The notes under the pieces: model-generated
Seen by the model: only the letters and a program-made list of their open reading frames with translations
Told to the model about the DNA's origin: nothing
Databases searched by the model: none
Assembly (NCBI RefSeq): GCF_050750585.1
Contig: NZ_JBOJLM010000001.1
Span: forward strand, 62,001-126,000
Reading direction: 5' to 3'
Length of the DNA: 64,000 nt
From: Salinimicrobium sp050750585
GTDB taxonomy: Bacteria; Bacteroidota; Bacteroidia; Flavobacteriales; Flavobacteriaceae
Translations under genes and position numbers: made by a program
In this document: piece by piece, positions 1 through 9,314 of the stretch
Position numbering within the stretch: position 1 is the stretch's first letter
How the letters are laid out: every line of letters starts with the position of its first letter

Positions 1-484
1 TGAAACCAAGGCTTACATAAGGGGCAATGGGATAGGCAAAAGCTGTATAATCTCTAATGCTCAACGGATAATATTCAAGATGGGCGCCCATCTCATAAAC
101 CTTTACTTCTCCAATCATTGAACGCAGCTGTTTACCACCTGTGCTTGCTTTTTGAGCAAGAGGCCCATAGTGATTAAGTTCACCCTGGTGATAATCAATT
201 TCGGCCCTAACTCTAAAATGATCGTTAAAATAACTGTAACGGGCATAACAATTACAATCGGCCCTATATGCGAAGTTGAGATAGTACACCAGGCCAATTC
301 CAAGGCCTACGTTAGATGAATTTGTTTCAAGATTCCAGCGCAAACCGTAATCGGTGAAATAGGCTACCGGTCCCGCCACTATACCTATTTCCTGGCCTAC
401 CATTCCCACCTGTGCGGTAGCAGTTCCTTTTCCGAAGAAAAAAAGGAAGAAACCCAGCATTAAAGATTTGAGAATGTTGGTCAT
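1..484 (-). CDS. Outer-membrane-like protein, THC0290_0291-like family (3' part cut off by window)
   Basis: The frame opens at ATG 484-482 on the minus strand and reads without a stop to the window edge, so only the first 161 or so residues are present. It begins with a signal peptide (about 25 residues, ending near TATA-Q). Features seen are a phrase close to IVAGPVAYFTDYG, a YRADCNCY cysteine pair, and many aromatic alternating residues, as in a small beta-barrel or envelope protein. I recall these phrases from the flavobacterial family named THC0290_0291, whose function is unknown; the name rests on memory. It is transcribed divergently from gdhA and has its own TAnnTTTG box. No function is proposed. 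Confidence 0.7.
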   Translation of the reverse strand, partial: MTNILKSLMLGFFLFFFGKGTATAQVGMVGQEIGIVAGPVAYFTDYGLRWNLETNSSNVGLGIGLVYYLNFAYRADCNCYARYSYFNDHFRVRAEIDYHQGELNHYGPLAQKASTGGKQLRSMIGEVKVYEMGAHLEYYPLSIRDYTAFAYPIAPYVSLGF

Positions 485-504
485 ATAGAAAATTGCGATA
501 CGAG

Positions 505-512
505 CAAATATA
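505..512 (-). promoter_or_regulatory. Bacteroidota -7 box for the leftmost gene
   Basis: Read on the minus strand this is TATATTTG, a perfect TAnnTTTG match, 20 bases upstream of the ATG at 484. No convincing -33 TTG was identified. Confidence 0.5.
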
Positions 513-612
513 TAAAAACATCTTAAGGAAAATTGGAATTATGGGGCTTTCAGAAAATGATTAATTATAAAAGGAATAACAAAAATTTCAAGGCTAAAAT
601 TTGCAGATAATG

Positions 613-620
613 TATATTTG
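613..620 (+). promoter_or_regulatory. Bacteroidota -7 box for gdhA
   Basis: TATATTTG, a perfect TAnnTTTG match, 48 bases before the gdhA ATG. The divergent gene has its own -7 box about 100 bases away, so the intergenic stretch is a two-way promoter region. Confidence 0.55.
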
Positions 621-668
621 CATCGAATCGTATAAAACGTTTTCGTTAATGTAATTTTAGCCAAAACC

Positions 669-2012
669 ATGGAACAAAATGTAAAAGAATTTCTAGATAG
701 CGTTTCAAAAAGGAATAGTAATGAACCCGAGTTTTTACAGGCGGTTCATGAGGTTGCTGAAACTGTTATCCCATTCATTGAAAAAAATAAAAAGTACCAA
801 AATAAAAAATTGCTGGAACGTATGGTCGAACCAGAGCGCGTGATCATGTTTCGTGTGCCCTGGATTGATGACAACGGGGAGGTACAGGTGAATCGTGGTT
901 TCAGGATCCAGATGAACTCTGCCATTGGACCTTACAAAGGTGGTCTTCGTTTTCACCCTTCCGTAAACCTGTCTATCCTTAAATTCCTCGCTTTTGAGCA
1001 GGTGTTTAAAAACAGCCTTACTACCCTGCCTATGGGCGGTGGTAAAGGAGGATCAGACTTTGATCCCAAAGGAAAGTCAGATAACGAAGTGATGAAGTTC
1101 TGCCAGAGCTTTATGACCGAATTGCAGCGTCATATTGGTGCAAATACAGATGTGCCTGCAGGAGACATTGGAGTAGGTGGGCGTGAAGTAGGATATTTGT
1201 ACGGGCAGTACAAGAGACTTCGTAACGAATTTACAGGAGTGCTTACCGGAAAAGGCCTTTCTTACGGCGGATCTTTAATTCGTCCTGAGGCAACAGGTTA
1301 CGGTAACGTATACTTCGCCGAAAATATGCTGAAGACCAAAGAAGATACCATAAAAGGTAAGATCATTGTGGTTTCAGGTTCAGGTAATGTGGCGCAGTAC
1401 GCTGCCGAAAAAGCGACCGAGCTGGGTGGTAAAGTAGTAACTATGTCCGATTCTTCAGGATATATCTACGATAAGACCGGAATTGACGCTGGGAAACTTG
1501 CTTTCATCATGGACCTCAAGAACGTGAAAAGAGGCAGGATCAAAGAATACCTCAACGAATATCCGGATGCCGAATACTTCGAAGGAGAAACTCCGTGGAA
1601 TGTGAAGTGTGATATTGCGCTACCATGTGCAACACAAAACGAGCTGCAGGAAGATGACGCACGCGCTCTTGTGAGCAATGGATGTATGCTTGTTGGTGAG
1701 GGTGCTAACATGCCTTGTACTCCCGAAGCTATTGCAGTTTTCCAGGAGTCTAAGATCCTTTTCTCGCCGGGGAAAGCTTCAAATGCCGGTGGGGTTGCAA
1801 CATCAGGACTTGAGATGTCTCAAAACTCCCTGAGGTTCAACTGGACTTCAGAAGAAGTAGATTCAAAACTTAAACAAATCATGAACGATATTCATGCCCA
1901 GTGTGTGAAATATGGTACAGATGAAGACGGTTACGTTGATTATGTAAAAGGAGCCAACATCGCCGGATTCGTAAAAGTAGCCGACGCCATGCTAGCGCAG
2001 GGAGTTGTATAA
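669..2012 (+). CDS. gdhA: NADP-type glutamate dehydrogenase
   Basis: Interconverts 2-oxoglutarate plus ammonia and glutamate in the cytoplasm, a main entry of ammonium into amino acids. The 447-residue length fits the hexameric NADP-specific class. Visible marks are the substrate-binding region with GGLRFHPSVN, the catalytic-lysine segment PMGGGKGGSDFDPKGKSD near residue 120, a GDIGVGGREVGY phrase, and a Rossmann fold with GSGNVAQYAAEK near 235. The ATG lies 48 bases after a TATATTTG box. The gene is followed by a clear hairpin terminator and appears to be transcribed alone. Confidence 0.97.
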   Translation: MEQNVKEFLDSVSKRNSNEPEFLQAVHEVAETVIPFIEKNKKYQNKKLLERMVEPERVIMFRVPWIDDNGEVQVNRGFRIQMNSAIGPYKGGLRFHPSVNLSILKFLAFEQVFKNSLTTLPMGGGKGGSDFDPKGKSDNEVMKFCQSFMTELQRHIGANTDVPAGDIGVGGREVGYLYGQYKRLRNEFTGVLTGKGLSYGGSLIRPEATGYGNVYFAENMLKTKEDTIKGKIIVVSGSGNVAQYAAEKATELGGKVVTMSDSSGYIYDKTGIDAGKLAFIMDLKNVKRGRIKEYLNEYPDAEYFEGETPWNVKCDIALPCATQNELQEDDARALVSNGCMLVGEGANMPCTPEAIAVFQESKILFSPGKASNAGGVATSGLEMSQNSLRFNWTSEEVDSKLKQIMNDIHAQCVKYGTDEDGYVDYVKGANIAGFVKVADAMLAQGVV

Positions 2013-2030
2013 ACTTTTGCTGAAATAAAT

Positions 2031-2062
2031 TATGAAAAGGCCGCTTTTGCGGCTTTTTCTTT
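2031..2062 (+). terminator. Rho-independent terminator of gdhA
   Basis: GCCGC and GCGGC arms with a short T-rich loop, followed by a run of T, starting 20 bases after the gdhA stop. Confidence 0.8.
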
Positions 2063-2099
2063 TTTTAGCTTACATTTATTGCTTCTGAAGAACAACTGC

Positions 2100-2117
2100 T
2101 AAAAATGCCATTTTTGA
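2100..2117. repeat. Dispersed palindrome, copy upstream of recO
   Basis: TAAAAATGCCATTTTTGA, nearly the full palindrome seen throughout the window. Together with the copy 45 bases downstream it brackets a GGTAA...TTACC inverted repeat. The stretch just after it, through 2125 (CCATTTTTGACAGGTAAG), recurs identically inside ileS. Confidence 0.7.
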
Positions 2118-2142
2118 CAGGTAAGCTGAAGTAATATTACCC

Positions 2143-2163
2143 TTCAAAAATGCCATTTTTGAA
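2143..2163. repeat. Dispersed palindrome, perfect copy upstream of recO
   Basis: A perfect CAAAAATGCCATTTTTG core (2145-2161) extended to a 21-base near-perfect inverted repeat by flanking TT and AA. It ends about 30 bases before the recO start, so it lies in the likely recO leader. Confidence 0.75.
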
Positions 2164-2193
2164 ACCCGTTTTCTCCTGAAAGACCAGTAATAC

Positions 2194-2916
2194 ATGTTGA
2201 TCACAACCAAAGGAATTGTTTTTAGCGCCTTAAAGTACGGGGAAGCCGATCTCATTGTGAAATGTTTCACCCTGCAAAGCGGTTTAAAGACTTACCTGCT
2301 ACGCGGAGTGCTAAAGTCTAAAAAAGGCAAATTCAAGGCCTCACTTTTTCAGCCGCTCACCCAGCTTGAAATTGTGGCCAATCACAAAGACAAGGGTACG
2401 CTGGAGTATATGAAGGAAGCCAAGCTTGGTAAAGTTTATCAAAGCCTGCATACAAATGTGGTGAAGGCCAGTGTAGTGATGTTCCTTTCTGAAGTTCTAA
2501 AAAATGCCATTAAGGAGGAGGAAGCTAACCCGGCACTGTACAATTATCTCGAGACGAGCCTGGAATGGTTTGATACGCACAGCAGCACGGTAAATTTTCA
2601 TTTGCTTTTCCTGCTGAAGCTTAGTCGCTATCTCGGGTTCTATCCCGATGATTATCAACAGGATGCGCCGGTTTTTAATCTTGTAGATGGTACTTTTCAG
2701 GATGTGGAAACCAATCCAGATTGCATAAATGATGAAAACGTGGTACTTCTACAGCGCCTGTTAGGCACAGACTTTGATGCGCTTTCTGCCATTAAACTTA
2801 ACCAAACCACCCGTTCGGGATTTCTTTTAATGCTTTTGAAATATTACGAAATTCACCTTCAGGGTTTTCACAAGCCAAAGTCTCTTGCGGTAATGAATGA
2901 AATCTATAATTCCTGA
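2194..2916 (+). CDS. recO: DNA repair protein RecO
   Basis: RecO binds DNA and SSB and, with RecR, loads RecA during recombinational repair. The 240 residues match the family: an N-terminal OB fold opening with TTKGIVFSALKYGEADLIVKC, then a helical domain with the usual ARYLGFYPD-type phrase (here SRYLGFYPDDY). No zinc-finger cysteine set is evident, as is common in this phylum. Its TGA shares the base A with the ATG of the following TonB receptor (TGATG), so the two are probably co-transcribed and translationally coupled. Two copies of the dispersed palindrome lie just upstream. Confidence 0.93.
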   Translation: MLITTKGIVFSALKYGEADLIVKCFTLQSGLKTYLLRGVLKSKKGKFKASLFQPLTQLEIVANHKDKGTLEYMKEAKLGKVYQSLHTNVVKASVVMFLSEVLKNAIKEEEANPALYNYLETSLEWFDTHSSTVNFHLLFLLKLSRYLGFYPDDYQQDAPVFNLVDGTFQDVETNPDCINDENVVLLQRLLGTDFDALSAIKLNQTTRSGFLLMLLKYYEIHLQGFHKPKSLAVMNEIYNS

Positions 2917-5321
2917 TGAGACTTTACTCTAGTTTAGCCCTGTTTTTCCTGCTTTTTTCTGTTTGTTCGGCTCAGGAAATTACGGTGCTTGATAAAGAAA
3001 CAGGGGAGCCTGTTTTTAATGTTGCAGTTTTTAACAAGGATAAGTCGAAAAACCTTCTTACCGGTTTTAACGGGGAGGCCAATCTTTCAGATTTTTCATC
3101 TAACGAGGTCATCTTCTTCAGGCATGTTTCGCATTCAGATTTTCATGCGACCAAACGGCAAATCCTTCAGAAGAAAGGAAAAGTATATTTGGCATCTACT
3201 AAAAATGAACTTTCAGAAGTAGTGCTTTCGGTCTCAAAATTTGAGCAGAACCGAAACATGGTCCCCCAAAAGGTCATCACCATTAACCGGAAAGATATAC
3301 TTACCGCGGCACCTCAAACTTCAGCCGATCTACTGGAGAGTACCGGGCAGGTATATGTTCAAAAGAGTCAGTTAGGTGGTGGGAGCCCCATGATTAGGGG
3401 ATTTGCAACCAATAGGTTGTTGATCACTGTAGATGGGGTTCGTATGAATACTGCCATTTTTAGGGGTGGTAATGTGCAGAACGTGATCTCTATAGATCCT
3501 CTTTCGGTTGAAAGGACCGAAGTTGTTCCCGGCCCCGGATCTTTAGTTTTTGGGAGCGACGCTATTGGTGGCGTGATCAATTTTCTCACCCTTTCTCCTG
3601 CTTTTTCGATGGCAAAAGGAGGAAATCTTTCCGGTCGCGTTTACAGCCGGTATGCTACTGCCAATAATGAGAAAACCGGGCATCTCAATTTGTCTTACGG
3701 CCTCAAGGAATGGGCATTCTTAAGCAGTGCTTCTTATTCAGATTTTGGAAATATGCGCATGGGAAGCCACGGGCCCGAAGAATATTTGCGTCCCAACTAT
3801 GTGGTGAGGCGAAACGGGCAGGATGTGATGGTAGAAAATGACAATCCGCAGGTGCAAAAACCTACGGGATATGAGCAGCTCAATCTACTTCAGAAAATAA
3901 GATTCAAACCCAATGAAGAATACAATTTTTCCCTCGGAATGATCTATTCAACTACTACCGATTATCCGCGTTACGACCGGCTTTACCGTAAAAAGAATGG
4001 AGTTTTAAGAGCTGCCGAATGGTATTATGGCCCACAGGAATGGCTGCAAACTAATTTTCAGCTTAATAAAGTTGGGAATGGAAAAATTTATAATGAAGCA
4101 AAATTGACTGCAGCATACCAAAATTTTGAAGAGAGCCGTAATGACCGTGCTTTTGGAGATGACATCTTTTATCATACGCAGGAAGAAGTCGATGCTTATT
4201 CTCTTAACCTTGATTTTGAAAAGAACTTCCACCTTACCACACTTTCTTACGGAGCAGAATATGTGTACAACAAAGTAGGGTCTAAAGGGAGTGAAAAGAA
4301 CATCATCACCGGAGAGTGGTCTGCCGGCACTTCGAGGTATCCCGATGATGCCACCTGGCAATCTTTGGCTGCCTATGGTAATTTGCAGTGGGAAATTGAT
4401 CCTTCCCTTACGTTGCAAACCGGGGCCAGATATAATTACATTCTTTTAGACGCTGTTTTTGATGAGGATATTTACGATTTTCCATTTTCAGATGCCAATT
4501 TACGAACTGGCGCTTTAACGGGAAGTGCCGGATTAAACTGGCAGCAAAATGACATTTTTGGATGGCAATTCAACCTTTCTACCGGCTTTAGATCGCCTAA
4601 TATAGATGATGTAGGGAAGATCTTCGATTCGGCTCCGGGCCTTGTGGTAGTGCCCAATCCCGATCTTGAGCCCGAAAAAGCCTATAACGCAGAGCTGGGG
4701 CTTGCGTTGAACTTTGATAATGTGGTAAAGTTCGATCTTGCCGGCTACTACACACTTTTGGAGGATGCTTTGGTGCGGCGGGATTTTGACCTCAATGGTG
4801 AAACTACAATTGAATACCACGGCGAGCCCAGTAGGGTGCAGGCTATTCAGAATGCGGCTCGTGCGCATGTGTATGGATTCGAGGCCGGGGCAAAAATCAG
4901 GTTTAGCGAACAACTGAAGTTAAAGGCGCAATTAAGTATTACTGAAGGAGAGGAAGAGCAGGATGATGGTACAACAGCACCTTTGCGGCATGCAGCACCT
5001 CTTTTTGGAAATGCACACCTGGTTTGGGAGAAAGACAGGCTTAGGTTAGACCTTTTTAGCGAGTACAATGGAGAGATTAGTGCCGATGAGCTGGCGCCTT
5101 CAGAAAGGGACAAAGACTACCTGTATGCCATAGATGAAAACGGGGATCCTTATTCTCCTGAATGGTATACACTTAACTTTAGTTCTCAATACCAGGCAGG
5201 GAAAATGTGGCTGGTCACTGCCAGCCTTGAAAACATTACCGATCAACGCTACCGCACGTACTCATCGGGAGTGGCGGCTGCCGGCAGGAACCTTATCCTC
5301 GCGCTGCAGTACTCCTTCTAG
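2916..5321 (+). CDS. TonB-dependent outer membrane receptor
   Basis: 801 residues. A signal peptide (cleavage near CSAQ) is followed by a short carboxypeptidase-like regulatory domain (EITVLDKETGEPVFNVAVF) and a plug domain from about residue 130, with SPMIRGFATNRLLITVDGVR and the SLVFGSDAIGGVINF segment. A long beta barrel follows, ending in an aromatic terminal Phe. Such receptors import iron chelates, haem, cobalamin or oligomers using TonB energy. The plug phrases resemble the haemoglobin/transferrin/lactoferrin receptor group, but no haem-binding pair was pinned down, so the substrate is uncertain. Its start overlaps the recO stop by one base; no accessory lipoprotein is adjacent. Confidence 0.88.
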   Translation: MRLYSSLALFFLLFSVCSAQEITVLDKETGEPVFNVAVFNKDKSKNLLTGFNGEANLSDFSSNEVIFFRHVSHSDFHATKRQILQKKGKVYLASTKNELSEVVLSVSKFEQNRNMVPQKVITINRKDILTAAPQTSADLLESTGQVYVQKSQLGGGSPMIRGFATNRLLITVDGVRMNTAIFRGGNVQNVISIDPLSVERTEVVPGPGSLVFGSDAIGGVINFLTLSPAFSMAKGGNLSGRVYSRYATANNEKTGHLNLSYGLKEWAFLSSASYSDFGNMRMGSHGPEEYLRPNYVVRRNGQDVMVENDNPQVQKPTGYEQLNLLQKIRFKPNEEYNFSLGMIYSTTTDYPRYDRLYRKKNGVLRAAEWYYGPQEWLQTNFQLNKVGNGKIYNEAKLTAAYQNFEESRNDRAFGDDIFYHTQEEVDAYSLNLDFEKNFHLTTLSYGAEYVYNKVGSKGSEKNIITGEWSAGTSRYPDDATWQSLAAYGNLQWEIDPSLTLQTGARYNYILLDAVFDEDIYDFPFSDANLRTGALTGSAGLNWQQNDIFGWQFNLSTGFRSPNIDDVGKIFDSAPGLVVVPNPDLEPEKAYNAELGLALNFDNVVKFDLAGYYTLLEDALVRRDFDLNGETTIEYHGEPSRVQAIQNAARAHVYGFEAGAKIRFSEQLKLKAQLSITEGEEEQDDGTTAPLRHAAPLFGNAHLVWEKDRLRLDLFSEYNGEISADELAPSERDKDYLYAIDENGDPYSPEWYTLNFSSQYQAGKMWLVTASLENITDQRYRTYSSGVAAAGRNLILALQYSF

Positions 5322-5415
5322 TGTAAACTTCAGATTATAAATATTTTATAGCTGATAAAAATCAGGATGTTTTCAGGTTTTCCCATTTTAAACCACTCGA
5401 TTTACTAAAAATCAT

Positions 5416-5423
5416 TATTTTCG
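5416..5423 (+). promoter_or_regulatory. Probable -7 box for ileS
   Basis: TATTTTCG matches TAnnTTTG at seven of eight positions and lies 23 bases before the ileS start. Confidence 0.4.
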
Positions 5424-5446
5424 CGCAACTATTTTGAAAGAACAAG

Positions 5447-8400
5447 ATGATGAGCGCAAAGTTCCCTGAATATAAAGGACTTGACCTGCCAAAAGTGGCC
5501 GAAGAAATTCTGCAATTCTGGAAGGAAAATGACATTTTTGAGAAGAGTGTAACTTCGAGAGATGGAGAAGAGCCGTTTATCTTTTTTGAAGGGCCACCTT
5601 CAGCAAACGGTCTGCCCGGAATCCACCACGTTATGGCGCGTGCCATTAAAGATATTTTTTGCAGGTTCAAAACCCAGAAAGGTTACCAGGTAAAGCGAAA
5701 AGCCGGATGGGATACCCACGGCCTGCCCATAGAACTTGGGGTTGAAAAGGAACTGGGCATCACTAAAGAAGATATTGGGAAGAAGATAAGCGTAGAGGAA
5801 TACAACGAGGCGTGTAAAAATGCCGTGATGCGTTATACCGATGTCTGGAATGACCTTACCGAAAAAATGGGCTACTGGGTAGATATGGATGACCCGTATA
5901 TCACCTACAAATCCAAGTACATGGAGACTGTATGGTGGCTGCTTTCCCAGATCTACAAAAAAGGCCTAATTTACAAGGGCTATACCATACAGCCATATTC
6001 TCCAAAAGCGGGAACAGGCCTTAGTTCACACGAACTAAACCAACCCGGTACTTATCAGGATGTGACCGATACCACGGTTACTGCTATGTTTAAGGCGAAG
6101 AAGGAAACACTTCCCGATTTTCTTTCAGAAATTGAAGGTGAGTTGTTCTTTATTGCCTGGACCACCACTCCTTGGACGCTCCCATCTAACACCGCCCTTA
6201 CAGTTGGCCCCAGGATCGAATATGTGACGGTTAAAACTTATAACCAATACACTTTTGAACCTATTACAGTTATAGTTGCAAAAGACCTGGCCGAAAAGCA
6301 GTTCGATAAGAAGTTCCAAAAAGTAGATTCTGAAGAGGCTTTACAGGCGTACAAAGAAGGGGATAAGAAAATCCCATTTTTGACAGGTAAGTCTTTCACC
6401 GGTAAAGAAATTGCAGAAAGCAGGTATGAGCAGTTGATGCCTTATGTGCAGCCGTATGAACATCCCGAAAATGCTTTCCGGGTAATTCTTGGGGATTTTG
6501 TTACCACCGAAGACGGTACCGGAATTGTTCACACTGCCCCAACTTTTGGTGCCGATGATGCTATGGTTGCAAAGCAGGCAAACCCTGAAGTGTCACCAAT
6601 GCTGGTAAAAGACGAGAATGATAATCTTGTTCCGCTGGTAGATCTACAGGGAAAATTCAGGCCCGAGCTAAAGGAGTTTGGAGGCAAATATGTCAAGAAC
6701 GAATATTACAATGATGGTGAGGCCCCCGAAAAGTCGGTGGATGTTGAGATTGCCATCAAATTAAAAGAAGAGAACAGGGCTTTTAAAGTTGAGAAATATC
6801 TTCACAGTTATCCTAACTGCTGGAGAACCGATAAGCCTATTTTATATTATCCGCTTGATTCCTGGTTCATTAAGATCACAGAGGTCAAAGACCGGATGCA
6901 TGAACTGAATAAAGAAATTAACTGGAAGCCAAAATCTACCGGGGAAGGCCGTTTTGGAAACTGGCTTGCCAACGCTAATGACTGGAACCTTTCAAGATCC
7001 AGATATTGGGGGATCCCGCTACCTATTTGGAGGACTGAAGACGGGAAGGAAGAAAAGATCATAGGATCTATTGAAGAGCTGAAGCAGGAAATGAGCAGGG
7101 CCGTAGAGGCCGGACTTATGGAAGCCGATCTTTTTGAAAGCTTCCAGCCTGGAGATTTCAGCGATGACAACTATGACAAAGTTGACCTGCATAAAAATGT
7201 GGTTGACGGGATTGTACTGGTATCAGGTTCAGGAAAACCCATGAAGCGCGAGGCCGATCTTATCGATGTTTGGTTCGATTCAGGTTCTATGCCTTATTCC
7301 CAGTGGCATTATCCTTTTGAAAATGCCGAAAAAGTTGAAAAAACCTGGCGTAAAGCCGATTTTATAGCTGAAGGTGTTGACCAGACCAGAGGATGGTTCT
7401 ATACGCTGCACGCCATAGCAACCATGACCTTTGACGATGTAGCATATAAAAATGTGGTTTCTAACGGACTTGTACTCGATAAGAACGGGCAAAAAATGTC
7501 CAAGCGTCTTGGTAATGCCGTAGATCCATTTGAAACCCTGGCGGCTTTTGGGCCCGATGCCACCCGCTGGTACATGATCTCTAATGCCAACCCATGGGAC
7601 AACTTAAAGTTTGATATTGAGGGAATTTCAGAAGTAAGACGTAAATTCTTCGGAACCCTCTACAATACGTACTCTTTCTTTAGTCTTTACGCAAATCTTG
7701 ATAATTTCACTTATTCCGAAGCCGATGTGCCATTGGAGGAAAGACCAGAAATAGACCGCTGGATACTTTCAGAATTACACACGCTCATTGAGAATGTTGA
7801 TAAATTCTATGCCGATTATGAGCCTACGCGGGCTACAAGGGCAATTTCAGAATTTGTACAGGAGAATTTGAGTAACTGGTATGTGAGATTGTGCCGAAGA
7901 AGATTCTGGAAAGGCGAGTACGGCACCGATAAAATCTCGGCTTATCAAACGCTTTACACCTGCCTTGAGACCGTAGCCAAGCTGGGAGCTCCCGTGGCAC
8001 CTTTCTTTATGGACAGGTTGTACAGAGATCTTGAAAAAGCTACCCAAAAGGAGAGTTTTGAATCGGTACATTTAGCGAATTTCCCTGAGGTAGATCTCAG
8101 TTATGTGAATAAGGAGCTGGAGCGTCAAATGCAAAAAGCGCAAACCATCTCTTCCCTTGTACTTTCCCTTCGGAAAAAAGAGATGATCAAAGTGCGCCAG
8201 CCTTTACAGCGAGTGATGATCCCTATTCTGGATGAGCAGCAAAGGAAGGAAATTGCTGCAGTGGCCGATCTCATCAAATCTGAAGTGAATGTAAAGGAAC
8301 TGGAACTTATTGATGATGCTTCGGGCATACTCGTAAAGCAAATCAAGCCTAATTTTAAAGTTCTGGGCCCACGCTTTGGAAAAGATATGAAGCAGGTTGC

Positions 8401-8854
8401 CGGTAAGATCAACAGTTTTTCAGCCGAAGACATCAAGAAAATTGAAAGTGACGGCACAATCGATGTTGAAATTAACGGGAATTCGCTTACATTAGAAAGC
8501 GGAGATGTAGAAATCACCTCTCAGGATATTGAGGGATGGTTAGTGGCAAACTCCGGGAATATTACTGTTGCTTTAGACATCACCATTTCTGATGAGCTTA
8601 AGAAAGAAGGAATAGCCAGGGAGCTGGTAAATCGCATTCAAAATATGCGTAAAGATTCCGGTTTTGAAGTGACAGATAAAATAGATGTGACCCTACAAAA
8701 GGACGGCACTGTCGAGGATGCTGTTCAACAAAATATTCAATATATTAAAACTGAAACCCTCACTGCAAATCTCGACTTAGCAGAAGAAGTGAACAACGGA
8801 CTGGAAGTTTCTTTTGATGAAGTGACCACAAGGTTGTTAATTAAAAAACATTAA
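5447..8854 (+). CDS. ileS: Isoleucyl-tRNA synthetase
   Basis: Charges tRNA-Ile with isoleucine and edits misactivated valine. Class I signatures are seen: the HIGH-type site reads PSANGLPGIHH at residues 51-61, and KMSKRLGN lies near residue 683. The editing domain is present (WTTTPWTLPSNTA) and the anticodon-binding region forms the C-terminus. The 1135-residue length is normal for this phylum's long form. The start is MMSAKF; the second Met, one codon later, is equally possible. Two copies or half-copies of the dispersed palindrome lie inside the frame, at 5526-5541 (encoding NDIFE) and 6375-6391 (encoding PFLTGK). Confidence 0.98.
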   Translation: MMSAKFPEYKGLDLPKVAEEILQFWKENDIFEKSVTSRDGEEPFIFFEGPPSANGLPGIHHVMARAIKDIFCRFKTQKGYQVKRKAGWDTHGLPIELGVEKELGITKEDIGKKISVEEYNEACKNAVMRYTDVWNDLTEKMGYWVDMDDPYITYKSKYMETVWWLLSQIYKKGLIYKGYTIQPYSPKAGTGLSSHELNQPGTYQDVTDTTVTAMFKAKKETLPDFLSEIEGELFFIAWTTTPWTLPSNTALTVGPRIEYVTVKTYNQYTFEPITVIVAKDLAEKQFDKKFQKVDSEEALQAYKEGDKKIPFLTGKSFTGKEIAESRYEQLMPYVQPYEHPENAFRVILGDFVTTEDGTGIVHTAPTFGADDAMVAKQANPEVSPMLVKDENDNLVPLVDLQGKFRPELKEFGGKYVKNEYYNDGEAPEKSVDVEIAIKLKEENRAFKVEKYLHSYPNCWRTDKPILYYPLDSWFIKITEVKDRMHELNKEINWKPKSTGEGRFGNWLANANDWNLSRSRYWGIPLPIWRTEDGKEEKIIGSIEELKQEMSRAVEAGLMEADLFESFQPGDFSDDNYDKVDLHKNVVDGIVLVSGSGKPMKREADLIDVWFDSGSMPYSQWHYPFENAEKVEKTWRKADFIAEGVDQTRGWFYTLHAIATMTFDDVAYKNVVSNGLVLDKNGQKMSKRLGNAVDPFETLAAFGPDATRWYMISNANPWDNLKFDIEGISEVRRKFFGTLYNTYSFFSLYANLDNFTYSEADVPLEERPEIDRWILSELHTLIENVDKFYADYEPTRATRAISEFVQENLSNWYVRLCRRRFWKGEYGTDKISAYQTLYTCLETVAKLGAPVAPFFMDRLYRDLEKATQKESFESVHLANFPEVDLSYVNKELERQMQKAQTISSLVLSLRKKEMIKVRQPLQRVMIPILDEQQRKEIAAVADLIKSEVNVKELELIDDASGILVKQIKPNFKVLGPRFGKDMKQVAGKINSFSAEDIKKIESDGTIDVEINGNSLTLESGDVEITSQDIEGWLVANSGNITVALDITISDELKKEGIARELVNRIQNMRKDSGFEVTDKIDVTLQKDGTVEDAVQQNIQYIKTETLTANLDLAEEVNNGLEVSFDEVTTRLLIKKH
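5526..5541. repeat. Dispersed palindrome copy inside ileS
   Basis: AAAATGACATTTTTGA, the palindrome core with an A at the variable centre, read in frame as part of ENDIFEK. Confidence 0.5.
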
Positions 8855-8859
8855 GAACT

Positions 8860-9243
8860 ATGTCAACAGAAGTAAAAGAACGCTACAGCGACGCAGAGCT
8901 GGCGGAATTCAGGACATTGATCCTTGCCAAGATTGAAAAGGCAAAGGAGCAACTGGATCTTTACAAGAGCGCTTACATGAATGACGGGAACAACGGTACA
9001 GATGACACCTCTCCTACGTTCAAGGCTTTTGAAGAAGGCAGTGAAACAATGAGCAAAGAGGCTAACTCTCAATTGGCAATACGCCAGGAGAAATTCATTC
9101 GTGACCTGAAGAATGCCCTTGTGCGCATTGAGAGCAAAACCTACGGAATTTGCAGAGTTACCGGGAAGTTAATTGCCAAAGAGCGATTAAAACTGGTTCC
9201 TCATGCTACTCTAAGTATTGAGGCAAAAAACATGCAGCGATAA
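8860..9243 (+). CDS. TraR/DksA-family protein lacking the zinc cysteines
   Basis: 127 residues. The N-terminal half is a charged helical hairpin as in DksA, the RNA polymerase secondary-channel regulator. The C-terminal segment reads YGICRVTGKLIAKERLKLV and then PHATLSIEAK. It aligns with the DksA zinc-finger region, but only one of the four usual cysteines remains. I recall this zinc-free form as typical of Bacteroidota relatives. It starts five bases after the ileS stop, so it is probably in the same transcript, and a strong terminator follows. Family membership is firm; the target promoters are unknown. Confidence 0.9.
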   Translation: MSTEVKERYSDAELAEFRTLILAKIEKAKEQLDLYKSAYMNDGNNGTDDTSPTFKAFEEGSETMSKEANSQLAIRQEKFIRDLKNALVRIESKTYGICRVTGKLIAKERLKLVPHATLSIEAKNMQR

Positions 9244-9264
9244 ACTGTGATGTTATCTCATGAT

Positions 9265-9306
9265 AAAAAACGCTCCTGCCGTTGGTTTGGAGCGTTTTTT
9301 GTTTTT
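9265..9306 (+). terminator. Rho-independent terminator after ileS operon
   Basis: AACGCTCC and GGAGCG arms followed by a run of T, beginning about 22 bases after the DksA-like stop. Confidence 0.85.
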
Positions 9307-9314
9307 CTCCCGCT

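Noticed and set aside
4005..4418. 137-residue minus-strand open frame
   Set aside because: Antisense to the TonB receptor barrel; several such shadow frames occur there.
8860..9243. Frameshifted or degraded DksA gene
   Set aside because: Frame and length are intact; loss of cysteines appears to be the normal form in this phylum.
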